DNA of 64,000 bases from Streptomyces durmitorensis (lineage in GTDB: Bacteria > Actinomycetota > Actinomycetes > Streptomycetales > Streptomycetaceae), in the NCBI RefSeq assembly GCF_023498005.1, contig NZ_CP097289.1, forward strand, positions 8,246,001-8,310,000, given 5' to 3'. Below, one piece after another: positions 16,945-25,929 of the stretch (its first letter is position 1; every line of letters begins with the position of its first letter). A program made the translations under genes and the position numbers. The notes under the pieces were generated by a model, which searched no databases, was not told the origin of the DNA, and saw only the letters and a program-made list of their open reading frames with translations.

Positions 16945-18240
16945 ATGACAATGCCTAAGGGATCGAATGTTCCTGTGCCGGCACCTGCCGTGCGCGTCGA
17001 ATTGGGGTGGGACTCGGGAGCCGGGGTGCCGGACGCCGACGCGTCGGCCCTGTTGCTCGCCGCTTCCGGAAAGGTCCGCTCGGACGACGACTTCGTCTTC
17101 TACAACCAGGCGCTGCACACCTCCGGTGCCGTGCGCCACGAGGGCAAGAAGAGCGACGGCGGACGCGTGACCGACGCGCTGGTGGTGGACTTCGCGCGCG
17201 TGGAGCCCGCCGTCGAGACCGTGGTGCTCGCCGCGTCGACGGACGGCGGCATCTTCGGGCAGGTCCCCGGCCTCTTCATCCGGGTCGTCGACGCGGCGAA
17301 CGGCGCCGAGATCGCGCGCTACGACAGCGAGGACGCGACTGTGGAGACGGCGTTCGTCCTCGGGGAGCTCTATCGCCGCCAGGGCGCGTGGAAGTTCCGC
17401 GCCGTCGGGCAGGGCTACAGCAGCGGGCTCGAGGGCCTTGCCACGGACTACGGGATCTCGGTGGACGAGCCGCAGCCGGCGCCGGCACCTCCCGCTCCGG
17501 CCGCGGTGCAGGCCCCCGCGGCCCCGGTGACGCCGGCGGCCCCGGTCGCCCCCGTCCAGGCGCCGCCGCCCGCTGCCGCTCCTGCTCCCGCGGCCCAGCC
17601 CGTGCGCCTCACCAAGGTCACGCTCACCAAGGACGCGCCGTCCGTCTCGCTGAAGAAGCAGGGCGGCACCTCAGGGGCGATGCGCGTGAACCTCAACTGG
17701 GAGGTGCGCAAGCAGTTCAAGGGGTGGGCCAGCAAGCTCGGCCGTGCCGTGGCGATGCACGCGGACCTCGACCTGGACCTGTGCGCCCTGTACGAACTGT
17801 CCGACGGCCGCAAGGGCGTCGTCCAGGCGCTCGGCAACGCCTTCGGCTCGCTGGACCAGCCCCCGTACCTCCTGCTCGACGGCGACGACCGCACCGGAGC
17901 GGTGGCCAGCGGCGAGAACCTCACGGTCAACCTCGACCACATCAAGGACTTCAAGCGCATCGTCATCTTCGTGACGATCTACGAAGGCGCGCGCAGCTTC
18001 GCCGACCTCAACGCCACGGTCACCCTGCAGCCGCAGCACGGCGCCTCCATCGACTTCTCGCTCGACGAGTGCACGGTGCCCTCCACGGTGTGCGCGCTCG
18101 CCCTGCTCACGAACAACAACGGCGACCTCTTCGTCCAGCGCGAGGCCCGCTATCTGGTGCCCGAGCGCGGCGTGAGCCCGCAGCGCACCATCGACTACGC
18201 GTACGGCTGGGGCATGAACTGGACGCCCGGCAGGAAGTGA
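16945..18240 (+). CDS. TerD-family protein with two TerD domains
   Basis: A 431-residue protein with two TerD domains (about 7-178 and 224-431) joined by a Pro/Ala-rich linker (about 182-222). The first domain has [21 protein letters not shown] and [10 protein letters not shown], typical of calcium-binding TerD folds. The second has [17 protein letters not shown] and [11 protein letters not shown]. The start at 16945 is preferred over an ATG four codons earlier because GGGGGCGG precedes it at normal distance. TerD proteins bind calcium and are linked to tellurite or stress resistance and, in Streptomyces, to differentiation. Convergent with the next gene, whose stop codon abuts directly. Confidence 0.92.
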   Translation: MTMPKGSNVPVPAPAVRVELGWDSGAGVPDADASALLLAASGKVRSDDDFVFYNQALHTSGAVRHEGKKSDGGRVTDALVVDFARVEPAVETVVLAASTDGGIFGQVPGLFIRVVDAANGAEIARYDSEDATVETAFVLGELYRRQGAWKFRAVGQGYSSGLEGLATDYGISVDEPQPAPAPPAPAAVQAPAAPVTPAAPVAPVQAPPPAAAPAPAAQPVRLTKVTLTKDAPSVSLKKQGGTSGAMRVNLNWEVRKQFKGWASKLGRAVAMHADLDLDLCALYELSDGRKGVVQALGNAFGSLDQPPYLLLDGDDRTGAVASGENLTVNLDHIKDFKRIVIFVTIYEGARSFADLNATVTLQPQHGASIDFSLDECTVPSTVCALALLTNNNGDLFVQREARYLVPERGVSPQRTIDYAYGWGMNWTPGRK

Positions 18241-19416
18241 TCAGCGCTGGTCGGGAGTGGGATCGGGGCGGGCGTAGGTCCGCCCCTTCCACGCCGCTCC
18301 GCGCCCCCTGTAGTGCTGCACCGCCGAATCCACCGTCATGAGGAGGTAGAGGAAAGCGGTGAACGGCAGGAGGGGAGCGAGCCAGAGGGTCTGCCGGTAG
18401 TAGCGCAGCATCGGGATGTACGTCGCCGTCATCACGAGCCACGCGAGCCCACCGAGCACGGCGGGCACCGCACGGTCGGTCGCCAGGCCGGCGAACAGCG
18501 CGACCGGCGGCACCAGATAGATCAGGGCGAGCCCCAGGACCGTACCGAGCAGGACCAGGGGATGGTGCCGCAGCTGGGCGTAGGCGCTGCGCGAGACCAT
18601 CCGCCACAGGTCGCCGAGCCCGGGATAGGGACGCACGCTGTCGACGCGCTCGGCGAGCCCCAGCCAGATGCGGCCACCCGAGCGCTTCACCGCCCTGGCG
18701 AGCGTCACGTCGTCGATCACGGCGTGCCGGATGGAGTCGGGGATCCCCGCACGCTCGGCGGCCGCCGCGCTCAGCAGGACGCATCCGCCCGCGGCGGCGG
18801 CCGTGCGCGAGCCCTCCTTGGCGATCCAGCGGAACGGATAGAGCTGCGCGAAGAAGTACACGAACGCCGGGACGACGAGCCGCTCCCACATGCTCGCGAC
18901 GCGCAGCCGCGCCATCTGCGAGACAAGGTCGAATCCGGCCGTCTCCGCCGCGGCGACCAACTCCCGCAGACTGTCCGGCTCATGGGCGATGTCCGCGTCG
19001 GTAAGGAGCAGATACCGGGGCCCACGCGTGTGTGCCAGGCTGATTCCGTGCCGTACGGCCCAGAGCTTGCCGGTCCAGCCGGGCGGCGGCTCACCCGGTG
19101 AACCGACGGTCAGTGGCAGGCCGCCGTGCCGGTCGGCCAGCGCGCGGGCCAGCGTGCCGGTGCCGTCCGAACTCCCGTCGTCGACAAGGAAGATCTCGGC
19201 CTGCCCGGGATAGTCCTGGGCCAGCAGCGAGGGCAGGCTCTGCGGCAGTACGGCGGCCTCGTCACGGGCGGGGACGACGACGCAGACCGAGGGCCAGGTG
19301 TCCGGTTCGCGGCGCGGCGGCAGACGCAGGTCCGTGCGCCAGAAGAAGCCCTGCCCCAACAGGAGCCACAGCCAGGCGGCAAGCGATGCGGCGGCGGTCC
19401 ACACAACGGCGCTCAT
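18241..19416 (-). CDS. family 2 glycosyltransferase, HpnB-like
   Basis: A 391-residue membrane-bound glycosyltransferase. An N-terminal helix (about 2-21) is followed by a GT-A domain with SVCVVVPARDEAAVL, the nucleotide-binding VDDGSSDGT and the TDADI metal site, then C-terminal helices (about 285-325 and 335-370). The arrangement matches HpnB, the glycosyltransferase associated with hopanoid gene clusters. No hopanoid genes are adjacent, so a role in hopanoid or other lipid glycosylation is only inferred. The start could be the ATG at 19416 or that at 19440; neither has a strong ribosome site. The stop codon lies immediately after the TerD stop. Confidence 0.87.
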   Translation of the reverse strand: MSAVVWTAAASLAAWLWLLLGQGFFWRTDLRLPPRREPDTWPSVCVVVPARDEAAVLPQSLPSLLAQDYPGQAEIFLVDDGSSDGTGTLARALADRHGGLPLTVGSPGEPPPGWTGKLWAVRHGISLAHTRGPRYLLLTDADIAHEPDSLRELVAAAETAGFDLVSQMARLRVASMWERLVVPAFVYFFAQLYPFRWIAKEGSRTAAAAGGCVLLSAAAAERAGIPDSIRHAVIDDVTLARAVKRSGGRIWLGLAERVDSVRPYPGLGDLWRMVSRSAYAQLRHHPLVLLGTVLGLALIYLVPPVALFAGLATDRAVPAVLGGLAWLVMTATYIPMLRYYRQTLWLAPLLPFTAFLYLLMTVDSAVQHYRGRGAAWKGRTYARPDPTPDQR

Positions 19417-19462
19417 CCGCCGAAGTCTGCCCCACGGCATCGGGCGTCGGAGGCCGATCGAC

Positions 19463-19468
19463 TATGGT
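19463..19468 (+). promoter_or_regulatory. candidate -10 element of a leaderless message
   Basis: TATGGT lies six bases upstream of the GTG at 19475, so transcription would begin at or next to the start codon. There is no ribosome site before that codon, which fits leaderless expression. No clear -35 element is seen. Confidence 0.4.
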
Positions 19469-19474
19469 GACCGG

Positions 19475-20260
19475 GTGAAGATCGCGCTCATCGACTCCGG
19501 TATCGGCCTGCTCCCCGCCGCGGCGGCGGTCCGTCGTCTGCGGCCGGACGCCGATCTCATCCTCTCCTCGGACCCCGACGGACTGCCCTGGGGACCGCGC
19601 TCCGCCGAGGACGTCATCCAGCGCTCGCTCGACATCGCCGAGGCAGCCGCGGCGCACCACCCCGAAGCGCTGATCGTGGCCTGCAACACCTCTTCGGTGG
19701 TCGCCCTGCCCGCGCTGCGCGCCCGGTTCGAGCCCGGCCTGCCGATCATCGGGACCGTACCGGCGATCAAGCCTGCCGCGGCAGGCGGCGGCCCCGTCGC
19801 CATCTGGGCCACTCCCGCCACCACCGGAAGCCCCTACCAGCGCGGCCTCATCGAGGAGTTCGCCGGCGGCGCCCGTGTCACCGAGGTGCCCTGCCCCGGC
19901 CTCGCGGACGCCGTGCAGTACGCCGACGAGGCGGCCATCGACCGCGCGGTCGCCGCCGCGGCCGCCCTGACTCCGCGTGACGTAAGGGCCGTCGTCCTGG
20001 GCTGCACCCATTACGAGCTGGTCGGCGAGCGCATCCGTGCGGCCCTCCAGCAGCCCGACCTGCCGCCCCTCGCCTTGCACGGCTCCGCCGGAGCCGTCGC
20101 CGCCCAGGCGCTGCGCAGGACCGGAGAGCTCCCCGGCCCCGGTACCGGCACGGAAGGCGGCCTGACGGTGATCCTGAGCGGGCGGCCGTCCGAGCTGCCC
20201 GTCGCCGCCCACACGTACGCCGAAGGCAGGCTGCTCGCGGCGGTCAGCCCCGCGCGCTGA
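19475..20260 (+). CDS. glutamate racemase-like (MurI family) enzyme
   Basis: A 261-residue aspartate/glutamate racemase-superfamily protein. The opening KIALIDSGIGLLPAAAAVRR, the first catalytic cysteine C70 in VACNTSS, and the second C177 in VLGCTHYELV all match the MurI pattern. It departs from the usual MurI in having LPWGPRS where PYG is expected, and the gene is isolated from any peptidoglycan or rph/rdgB neighbourhood. It may therefore be a second, divergent racemase. The GTG start has no ribosome site but has a -10-like TATGGT six bases upstream. Confidence 0.8.
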   Translation: MKIALIDSGIGLLPAAAAVRRLRPDADLILSSDPDGLPWGPRSAEDVIQRSLDIAEAAAAHHPEALIVACNTSSVVALPALRARFEPGLPIIGTVPAIKPAAAGGGPVAIWATPATTGSPYQRGLIEEFAGGARVTEVPCPGLADAVQYADEAAIDRAVAAAAALTPRDVRAVVLGCTHYELVGERIRAALQQPDLPPLALHGSAGAVAAQALRRTGELPGPGTGTEGGLTVILSGRPSELPVAAHTYAEGRLLAAVSPAR

Positions 20261-20386
20261 GTCCCGTACGGACGCACGCCGAGCCCGCGTGCGGAGGGCC
20301 CGCCGATCCCTCGTACAGAACGGTGTCGCCCGTCCACCCGGAGCAGTAACGCTCCGCGATGCGGTGCCTTCCCTCCGGAACGTGAG

Positions 20387-20392
20387 TAGTCT
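20387..20392 (+). promoter_or_regulatory. candidate -10 element of a leaderless message
   Basis: TAGTCT lies seven bases before the ATG at 20400, and no ribosome site is present between them. A -35 element is not evident. Confidence 0.35.
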
Positions 20393-20399
20393 CGGACGC

Positions 20400-20954
20400 A
20401 TGAGGGACCACACCCACGGTGAGCGGGGCAGCACAGCCGACGCCCCGCCGGAAGTCTGGACCGGTAGCGCGACCAACCGCGTGCAGTGGCTGCTGGCGTC
20501 GGCCGGTGCCCTCTGCCTGGCGCTCGGCATCGAGCTGGCCGTCGACAACATGTGGACGACCGGGATCGCGGCCCTGGCCATGTCCGTCGTGGGGTGCATC
20601 GCCGCCGGGCTGCTGATCCTGTTCGGCACCCTCGCCTTCGTCCATGTCGCCGTGAAGGTCGACAAGGACTCCCTGGAAGTGCGCTGCGGCCACATGGGAC
20701 TGCCGCGCCGCCGCATCCTTCTCTCCCACGTGGTGGGCGCCGAGTTCGCGCAGGCCGTCAGCCCCCGGCAGTGGGGCGGCTGGGGCTACCGCTCGCGGCC
20801 CGAGATCGGCACCGCCGTCGTGGTCCGCCGCGGTGAGGGCCTGGTCCTGAGCCTGGGCGACGGCCGCACGTTCACGGTCACCGTCGACGACGCCGAAGCG
20901 GCCGTACGGATCATCCGGGAGCGGCTGGGAGTGGCGGGGAGCCCGGCGGCCTGA
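20400..20954 (+). CDS. membrane protein with PH-like C-terminal domain
   Basis: A 184-residue protein with two membrane helices in the N-terminal half (about 28-47 and 52-82) followed by a beta-rich domain of about 95 residues with KVDKDSLEVRCG and GTAVVVRRGEGLVLSL, resembling bacterial PH or DUF3093-type modules. The start is the ATG at 20400, giving MRDHTHGERG. It overlaps the convergent polymerase-like gene by 44 bases at its 3' end. The function is unknown; a role at the inner face of the membrane is likely. Confidence 0.75.
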   Translation: MRDHTHGERGSTADAPPEVWTGSATNRVQWLLASAGALCLALGIELAVDNMWTTGIAALAMSVVGCIAAGLLILFGTLAFVHVAVKVDKDSLEVRCGHMGLPRRRILLSHVVGAEFAQAVSPRQWGGWGYRSRPEIGTAVVVRRGEGLVLSLGDGRTFTVTVDDAEAAVRIIRERLGVAGSPAA

Positions 20955-21978
20955 CCTGCGCCGGTTCGTCGCCCAGCGGTCTCGCCGTGGCGATGCCCGC
21001 GAGATACCCCGCGCCCGTCGTCACCGCCGTGACGCTCAGCGCGTTGCCGACCGATGCCACGGCGGCCAGCGCCGTCAGGGCAGCGCCCGCCGACAGGACG
21101 ACCTGGGTGGAGCGCGGCGAGCGGTACAGGGCGTACAGCAGCCAGCAGAACACCGCAGCGAGCAGGACCACGCCCGCAAGGCCCTGCTCCGCCGCCTGCT
21201 GAAGCGGCGCCGAATGGGGCCTGCCGTCCGTGAGGAGGTTCTCCGCCACCGTGGGGCTGGCGTCGGCGAACCGGCCGGGCCCCACCCCGAGCGCCGGTTC
21301 CTGGCCCGCGAGCGCGAGCGCGTCGTGCCACAGCTGGACCCGCTGTCCGTCGAGCTGGCCCACCAGGGACGCGCTGAGGCCCTCCGGGAGTGCGTCATCG
21401 GCGATCGCCCAGGTCAGACCGGTCACCACGGCCGTCGCCAGGGCGAGCCCCGCGAGGCCGAGCGCCCGGCGCCGCATCAGGGCGGTCGCCAGCGAACAGA
21501 GCAGGATCCCGGTGCACGCGACGGAACCGGCCATCGAGCCGAGCGCCACGGCGGCCACCACGATCCCCACGGCGAGCAGCCGCATCGCGAGCCGCGTCGC
21601 GGGTCTGCGGGCCGCCCACGCCGCGGAGCAGGCCGCCCCCGACGCCAGGATCAGGAGCGCGGCCGCGGCGCCGGTGTGGCCGAGCGGTGCCGTGCCTGCG
21701 GGCCCCGGCGACAGGTGCGGGGCCGCCGCCGCGAGGCCGATCCCGGCCAGCGCACCGGCACAGGGCGCGGCGACGGGCAGGAGCGCGCCGCAGATCCGCC
21801 CGCCCGCGTACCCCGCGGCCACGGCGAGCACCGCGAGGAGCACGCCCTCGGGCTGACCGCCGTGCACCCCGGCTGTGATCAAGGTCCAGGCCGCGCACAC
21901 GCCCAGCAGGGCGCAGCCCGTCGCGTCGGACGCGCTGCGCCGTTCGTACGCCCCCGGTGGCCCGGCCGTCGCGGCCAT
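20911..21978 (-). CDS. O-antigen ligase/polymerase-like membrane protein
   Basis: A 355-residue polytopic protein with about nine or ten hydrophobic helices. The segment QLWHDALALAGQEPALGVGPGRFADASP followed by HSAPLQQAAEQGLAGVVLLA is the Wzy_C / O-antigen ligase motif region with its conserved G-x-G-x-G-x-F and histidine. Bacterial members ligate or polymerise surface glycans or glycosylate proteins. The ATG at 21978 is used; a GTG at 21993 is an equally possible start. A frame open to 23589 on this strand is a coding-bias artefact across the Lnt gene. No glycan cluster is adjacent apart from the more distant HpnB-like gene. Confidence 0.78.
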   Translation of the reverse strand: MAATAGPPGAYERRSASDATGCALLGVCAAWTLITAGVHGGQPEGVLLAVLAVAAGYAGGRICGALLPVAAPCAGALAGIGLAAAAPHLSPGPAGTAPLGHTGAAAALLILASGAACSAAWAARRPATRLAMRLLAVGIVVAAVALGSMAGSVACTGILLCSLATALMRRRALGLAGLALATAVVTGLTWAIADDALPEGLSASLVGQLDGQRVQLWHDALALAGQEPALGVGPGRFADASPTVAENLLTDGRPHSAPLQQAAEQGLAGVVLLAAVFCWLLYALYRSPRSTQVVLSAGAALTALAAVASVGNALSVTAVTTGAGYLAGIATARPLGDEPAQVRPPGSPPLPAAPG

Positions 21979-22203
21979 CCCCGTTGTCCCCACCCCGTCG
22001 CCCCCCGCTGTGTGCGGGCCCCGAACGCCGTGGCGTGATCCGCCGCAGGTCAGGGACTCGGGCACACCGTAGTCGCTGGGAACGTGAGATGTGGACGTCT
22101 TGCGCAGGAACGATCCGTCTATCGCGTGGAGAAGGCCTCCCACGAGGCGCCTGTCCCCGATGGCCGGGCATGACCATCCTGTCCGTGTCCAAGTGACGCG
22201 CCG

Positions 22204-22209
22204 TACACT
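22204..22209 (+). promoter_or_regulatory. candidate -10 element before lnt
   Basis: TACACT lies six bases upstream of the GTG at 22216, which lacks a ribosome site. The arrangement suggests a leaderless message. Confidence 0.4.
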
Positions 22210-22215
22210 CCCCGA

Positions 22216-23832
22216 GTGACCGCCACCACCACCTCCGCAGACGAGTCGAAGCAGCTCGGACCGCAGTCCGCGCCCCTCTCGCGCAAGGCCCGCGTCCTGC
22301 GCGCGCTCGTCCCGGCCGCCGCGTCGGCACTCTCCGGAGTGCTGCTGTACGTCAGCTTTCCGCCACGCACCCTGTGGTGGCTCGCGCTGCCGGCCTTCGC
22401 GGTGTTCGCCTGGTGTCTGCACGGCCGCAGCTGGAAGGCGGGCCTCGGGCTCGGCTATCTCTTCGGCCTCGGATTCCTGCTGCCGCTCCTGGTGTGGACC
22501 GGTGTGGAGGTCGGTCCAGGTCCCTGGCTGGCGCTCGCCGCCATCGAGGCGATGTTCGTCGCCCTCGTCGGAGCGGGCATCGCCGCCGTCTCGCGGCTGC
22601 CCGGCTACCCCCTCTGGGCGGCGGCCCTCTGGATCGCCGGTGAGGCGGCACGCGCGCGCGTGCCGTTCAGCGGATTCCCCTGGGGGAAGATCGCCTTCGG
22701 GCAGGCGGACGGTGTCTTCCTGCCCCTCGCCGCGCTCGGCGGCACCCCGGTGCTCGGGTTCGCGGTGGTCCTGTGCGGCTTCGGCCTGTACGAGGTCGTC
22801 CGCCAGGTGCGCGAGGCCCGCGACCCACACGGCACCGGCTCCGTACGCCGTGGAGCCGCCGCGGCGGCCCTGCTCAGCGTGCTCGTCCCGGTCGCCGGTG
22901 CCTTCGCCGCGCGTCCGCTCGTCAGCGACGACGCCGAGGACGGCACCGCGACCGTCGCGGCCATCCAGGGCAACGTGCCGCAGGCGGGCCTGGAGTTCAA
23001 CGCCCAGCGCCGCGCCGTGCTCGACCACCATGTGCGGGAGACCGAGCGGCTCGCGGACCGGGTGAAGGCGGGCAAGGCGAAGCAGCCGGACTTCGTCCTG
23101 TGGCCGGAGAACTCCTCCGACATCGACCCGTTCACCAACCCCGACGCCCGCGAGGCGATCGAGCGCGCGGTGAAGGCGGTCGGCGCCCCGATCTCGGTGG
23201 GCGGCGTCGTCGAGTCCAAGGACGGCAAGCTCTTCAACGAGCAGATCCTGTGGGACCCGGAGAAGGGCCCCACGGACACCTACGACAAGCGGCAGATCCA
23301 GCCCTTCGGCGAGTACATCCCGCTGCGCGACCTCGTCGGCTTCTTCAGCAGCGACGTCGGCATGGTGCGCCAGGACTTCAGCCGCGGCACGAAGCCCGGC
23401 GTCTTCACCATGGCGGGCACGAAGGTGGGGCTCGCCACCTGCTACGAAGCCGCCTTCGACTGGGCCGTGCGCGACACCGTCACCCATGGCGCCCAGCTGA
23501 TCTCGGTGCCCAGCAACAACGCGACGTTCGACCGCAGCGAGATGACCTACCAGCAGCTGGCCATGTCGCGGATCCGCGCCGTCGAGCACAGCCGCACCGT
23601 CACCGTCCCGGTGACCAGCGGGGTGAGCGCGATCATCATGCCGGACGGCCGGGTCTCCCAGAAGACGAAGTGGTTCACCGCCGACTCACTGGTCGAGGAG
23701 GTGCCGCTGCGCTCCTCGCAGACCCCGGCCACCCGGTTCGGCGTGCTGCCCGAGGGCATCCTCGTGCTGATCGCGGCCGGCGGACTCGGCTGGGCGGTGA
23801 CGGGCGCGGCCCGGGCCAGGCGCGCCCGTTAG
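22216..23832 (+). CDS. lnt: apolipoprotein N-acyltransferase
   Basis: A 538-residue enzyme that adds the third acyl chain to the N-terminal cysteine of lipoproteins at the outer face of the membrane. Six or so N-terminal helices (about 28-240) include the SFPPRTLWWLALPAFAVFAW and FSGFPWGKIAFGQ motifs. The nitrilase-like domain (about 245-500) carries the triad E298 (LWPENSS), K358 (YDKRQ) and C409 (ATCYE). A final helix anchors the C-terminus. Streptomyces usually have two Lnt homologues, so this may be one of a pair. The stop codon overlaps the -10-like element of the Nudix gene. Confidence 0.95.
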   Translation: MTATTTSADESKQLGPQSAPLSRKARVLRALVPAAASALSGVLLYVSFPPRTLWWLALPAFAVFAWCLHGRSWKAGLGLGYLFGLGFLLPLLVWTGVEVGPGPWLALAAIEAMFVALVGAGIAAVSRLPGYPLWAAALWIAGEAARARVPFSGFPWGKIAFGQADGVFLPLAALGGTPVLGFAVVLCGFGLYEVVRQVREARDPHGTGSVRRGAAAAALLSVLVPVAGAFAARPLVSDDAEDGTATVAAIQGNVPQAGLEFNAQRRAVLDHHVRETERLADRVKAGKAKQPDFVLWPENSSDIDPFTNPDAREAIERAVKAVGAPISVGGVVESKDGKLFNEQILWDPEKGPTDTYDKRQIQPFGEYIPLRDLVGFFSSDVGMVRQDFSRGTKPGVFTMAGTKVGLATCYEAAFDWAVRDTVTHGAQLISVPSNNATFDRSEMTYQQLAMSRIRAVEHSRTVTVPVTSGVSAIIMPDGRVSQKTKWFTADSLVEEVPLRSSQTPATRFGVLPEGILVLIAAGGLGWAVTGAARARRAR

Positions 23833-23835
23833 GGT
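23830..23835 (+). promoter_or_regulatory. candidate -10 element before the Nudix gene
   Basis: TAGGGT, whose first three bases are the lnt stop codon, lies seven bases before the ATG at 23843. No ribosome site is present, so a leaderless transcript is possible. Confidence 0.35.
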
Positions 23836-23842
23836 CGACGGC

Positions 23843-24316
23843 ATGGCTACTCCTGACTTCATCCGTACGATCCGGGCCGACGCGGGCCACCAGCTGTTGT
23901 GGCTCCCCGGGGTCACCGCCATCGTCTTCGACGACGCGGGCAGAGTGCTGCTCGGGCGGCGCAGCGACAACGGCAAGTGGTCCGTCATCGGCGGCATCCC
24001 GGACCCGGGGGAGCAGCCCGCCGCATGTGCCGTGCGCGAGGTGTTCGAGGAGACCGCGGTGCACTGCGTGCCCGAGCGCGTCGTGCTCGTCGAGGCCCTG
24101 GAGCCGGTGACGTACCCGAACGGCGACACCTGCCAGTTCATGGACGTCACCATTCGCTGCCGGGCGGTCGGCGGCGAGGCCCGCGTCAACGACGACGAGT
24201 CCCTCGAAGTGGGCTGGTTCGCCCTTGACCAGCTGCCCGACCTGCACGAGTTCGGACTCTTCCGGATCAAGCAGGCCATGGCGGAGGAACAGCCCACCTG
24301 GTTCGACCGGCAGTGA
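23843..24316 (+). CDS. Nudix hydrolase
   Basis: A 157-residue MutT-like hydrolase. The Nudix box is complete: GIPDPGE, then seven residues, REVFEET and a final hydrophobic residue (about residues 50-72), which binds the magnesium ions that cleave nucleoside diphosphate-X bonds. Preceding strands WLPGVTAIVFDDAGRVLLG match the fold. The substrate cannot be inferred. It begins ten bases after lnt and may be read through from it as well as from its own promoter. Confidence 0.92.
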   Translation: MATPDFIRTIRADAGHQLLWLPGVTAIVFDDAGRVLLGRRSDNGKWSVIGGIPDPGEQPAACAVREVFEETAVHCVPERVVLVEALEPVTYPNGDTCQFMDVTIRCRAVGGEARVNDDESLEVGWFALDQLPDLHEFGLFRIKQAMAEEQPTWFDRQ

Positions 24317-24343
24317 TTCGCTGAGCGGTCCCGGCTGTCCCGG

Positions 24344-25906
24344 TCAGGTCGCCTTGATCATGTCGGCGCACTTCTCGCCGATCATCATCGTGGTGATGCA
24401 CGGGTTGACCGCGGGCAGGAACGGCATGACCGACGCGTCGGCGACGCGCAGTCCGGTGACGCCCTTGACGCGCAGTTCGGGGTCGAGCGGCGAGTCCGCG
24501 TCGTCCGTCGCGCCCATCCGCACGGTGCCCGCCGGGTGGTAGACGGTGTTGTGGGTCTGGCGGATGTAGGCGAAGAGCTCGTCGTCGGTCGTGGCGTCCG
24601 GTCCCGGAGCGAGTTCGGCGCCCGTCCAGTCGGCCATCGGGGCCTGCGCGGCGATCTCGCGGGCGAGGCGCAGCCCGTACGTCATCACGCGGATGTCGTG
24701 CTCGTCGGTGAAGTAGCGCGGGTCGACCTTCGGCTTGTCCCGGAAGTCACGGGTGCGCAGCCGCACCGTGCCCATGGAGCGGGCCCGGGTGACGTTCGGG
24801 GTCAGGCAGAAGGCGTTGTCGGTGGTCGGATAGCCGCGCCGGTAGGTGTTCATGTCGAAGGGCACCGAGCCGTAGTGGAACATCAGGTCCGGGCGGTCGA
24901 GGCCCGGTTCGGTGTCCGCGAAGATGCCGATCTCCCACCACTGGGTGGAGGAGGTGACCATAGGCTGCTTCGCCTCCCACATGATCACGCCCTCGGGGTG
25001 GTCCTGGAGGTGGGCGCCGACGCCGGGGGAGTCCGCGAGGACCTCCACGCCGCACTCCCGCAGGTGTGCGGCCGGTCCGATGCCCGACAGCATCAGGAGC
25101 TTCGGCGAGTCGATGGCCCCGCAGGACACGATCACCTCGCGGCGCGCCGTGACGCTGCCGCTGTGAATGGTGTCGGGTTCCAGGTACGCGACGCCCGTGC
25201 AGCGTCGGTTCTCGTCGAAGAGGAGCTGCTTGGCCTGGAGTCCTGTGCGCACCTCCAGGTTGGGCCGCTTGCCGAGGATCGGGTGCAGATACGACACCGA
25301 CGCGGACGAACGGGTGCCGTCCGTACGGGAGTTGATCTGGAACCAGTGGGCGCCGCGCGTGACCGTCTTGCCGGTGTTGAACGGGGTGGTGGGGATGCCC
25401 GCCGCGGCGCACGCCTCCAGCAGGGCCGATCCGCAGGGGTCGTTCGGCGGGACGCTCATGATGTTCACCGGGCCCGAGCGGCCGTGATGGTCACCGGGCG
25501 CGTCGTTGGTCTCCAGGCGCTGGTAGAGCGGGAAGCAGTCCGCCGCGCTCCAGCCCGTGCAGCCCAGTGAGCCCCACTCGTCGAGGTCCTCGGCAGGGGC
25601 CCAGAAGGCGATGCAGGAGTTGTGCGACGAGCAGCCGCCGAGCACCTTGGCGCGGGCGTGCCGCATGAAGCTGTTGCCGTTCTCCTGCGGCTCCACCGGG
25701 TAGTCCCAGTCGTAACCGGACTCCAACAGCGCCATCCACTTGGTCAGTTGGAGGATGTTGTCGTCGCCGACGTCCGAAGGTCCTGCCTCAAGGACGCAGA
25801 CACTGACGTCCGGGTCCTCGGTCAGCCGCGCGGCGACGACGGCGCCAGCCGTGCCGCCGCCGACCACCACGTAGTCGAACTCGGCCTGGGGACTCTCTGC
25901 GGGCAT
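24344..25906 (-). CDS. GMC oxidoreductase, choline dehydrogenase-like
   Basis: A 520-residue FAD enzyme of the glucose-methanol-choline family. The FAD Rossmann motif VVVGGGTAGAVVAARL is at about 13-28, the GMC signature 2 region is SPKLLMLSGIGPAAHL, and the C-terminal active-site histidine lies in NTVYHPAGTVRMG, followed by VMPFLPAVNPCITTMMIGEK. It is the last gene of an operon with a betaine-aldehyde dehydrogenase and an APC permease, separated by 23 bases from the latter. That context supports choline to betaine-aldehyde oxidation (BetA role), though other alcohols or amines are possible because GMC specificity is not readable from sequence. Confidence 0.9.
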   Translation of the reverse strand: MPAESPQAEFDYVVVGGGTAGAVVAARLTEDPDVSVCVLEAGPSDVGDDNILQLTKWMALLESGYDWDYPVEPQENGNSFMRHARAKVLGGCSSHNSCIAFWAPAEDLDEWGSLGCTGWSAADCFPLYQRLETNDAPGDHHGRSGPVNIMSVPPNDPCGSALLEACAAAGIPTTPFNTGKTVTRGAHWFQINSRTDGTRSSASVSYLHPILGKRPNLEVRTGLQAKQLLFDENRRCTGVAYLEPDTIHSGSVTARREVIVSCGAIDSPKLLMLSGIGPAAHLRECGVEVLADSPGVGAHLQDHPEGVIMWEAKQPMVTSSTQWWEIGIFADTEPGLDRPDLMFHYGSVPFDMNTYRRGYPTTDNAFCLTPNVTRARSMGTVRLRTRDFRDKPKVDPRYFTDEHDIRVMTYGLRLAREIAAQAPMADWTGAELAPGPDATTDDELFAYIRQTHNTVYHPAGTVRMGATDDADSPLDPELRVKGVTGLRVADASVMPFLPAVNPCITTMMIGEKCADMIKAT

Positions 25907-25929
25907 GGTGACTCCAGATCACAGGGGGT

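Noticed and set aside
16638..16946. A 102-codon frame in the DUF6643-TerD gap
   Set aside because: It crosses the AT-rich promoter region, has no ribosome site and no recognisable sequence.
20911..23589. An 892-codon open frame on the minus strand
   Set aside because: Only the part up to 21978 has membrane-protein character. The rest is the antisense of lnt, with the charged low-complexity composition typical of non-coding frames in GC-rich DNA.
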